DNA from: an uncultured Eggerthellaceae bacterium
GTDB taxonomy: Bacteria > Actinomycetota > Coriobacteriia > Coriobacteriales > Eggerthellaceae
Reading direction: 5' to 3'
DNA: 5,739 bases
NCBI GenBank assembly: GCA_910589135.1
Contig: CAJUSL010000009.1
Location: 31,706 to 37,444, forward strand
A program made the translations under genes and the position numbers. Under the pieces are notes generated by a model. It made no database searches. It worked only from the letters and a program-made list of their open reading frames with translations, and had not been told where the DNA came from. Numbering within the stretch: position 1 is the stretch's first letter; the number at the start of each line of letters is the position of its first letter. This document shows, in pieces, positions 5,735 through 5,739 of this stretch.

Positions 5735-5739
5735 CTGGT

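Noticed and set aside
5722..5739. bS6:bS18 autoregulatory leader RNA upstream of rpsF
   Set aside because: Only 18 bases upstream of rpsF are present, all taken up by the Shine-Dalgarno region. The leader, if it exists, is outside the window.

Overview
The window is a compact, high-GC stretch of bacterial chromosome. Every gene is on the minus strand, so it is described here in transcription order, from the right end to the left end. The order is rpsF (bS6) - ssb - rpsR (bS18) - rplI (bL9) - dnaB (replicative helicase) - a small two-helix membrane protein of unknown function - purA (adenylosuccinate synthetase) - purD (GAR synthetase, cut by the left edge). Gaps run from 64 bases down to a 1-base overlap. 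No strong promoter or U-tract terminator is visible, so this reads as one transcription unit or a chain of coupled ones. No stretch of 300 bases or more lacks a gene.

The organism is probably a high-GC actinobacterium-type bacterium, and the class Coriobacteriia (Eggerthella-like gut anaerobes) is the best guess. The reasons are the strong G/C bias at third codon positions, the rpsF-ssb-rpsR-rplI-dnaB block followed by purA, a zinc-type bS18, and a cysteine-rich PurA that would suit an anaerobe. This is inference from gene order and protein character; no database was searched. No mobile element, tRNA, rRNA, CRISPR array or sign of gene transfer was seen.

Region by region: 4952-5739 holds bS6 and SSB with their ribosome binding sites. 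4028-4933 holds bS18 and bL9, and the bL9 Shine-Dalgarno overlaps the bS18 stop codon. 3964-4027 is the longest gap and carries a GC-rich stem-loop just upstream of the dnaB ribosome binding site. 2285-3963 holds DnaB and the small membrane protein, separated by 2 bases. 1-2240 holds PurA and PurD, joined by a TAATG stop/start overlap.

Functionally the unit joins translation (three ribosomal proteins), DNA replication (SSB and DnaB) and purine nucleotide synthesis (PurA, PurD), so growth-linked co-expression is the natural reading. This is mostly a core housekeeping region and I found no new multi-gene system. The points worth a second look are the long acidic tail on bL9, the unknown membrane protein in a replication/purine operon, possible competing RNA structures ahead of dnaB, and five consecutive genes ending in TAG.
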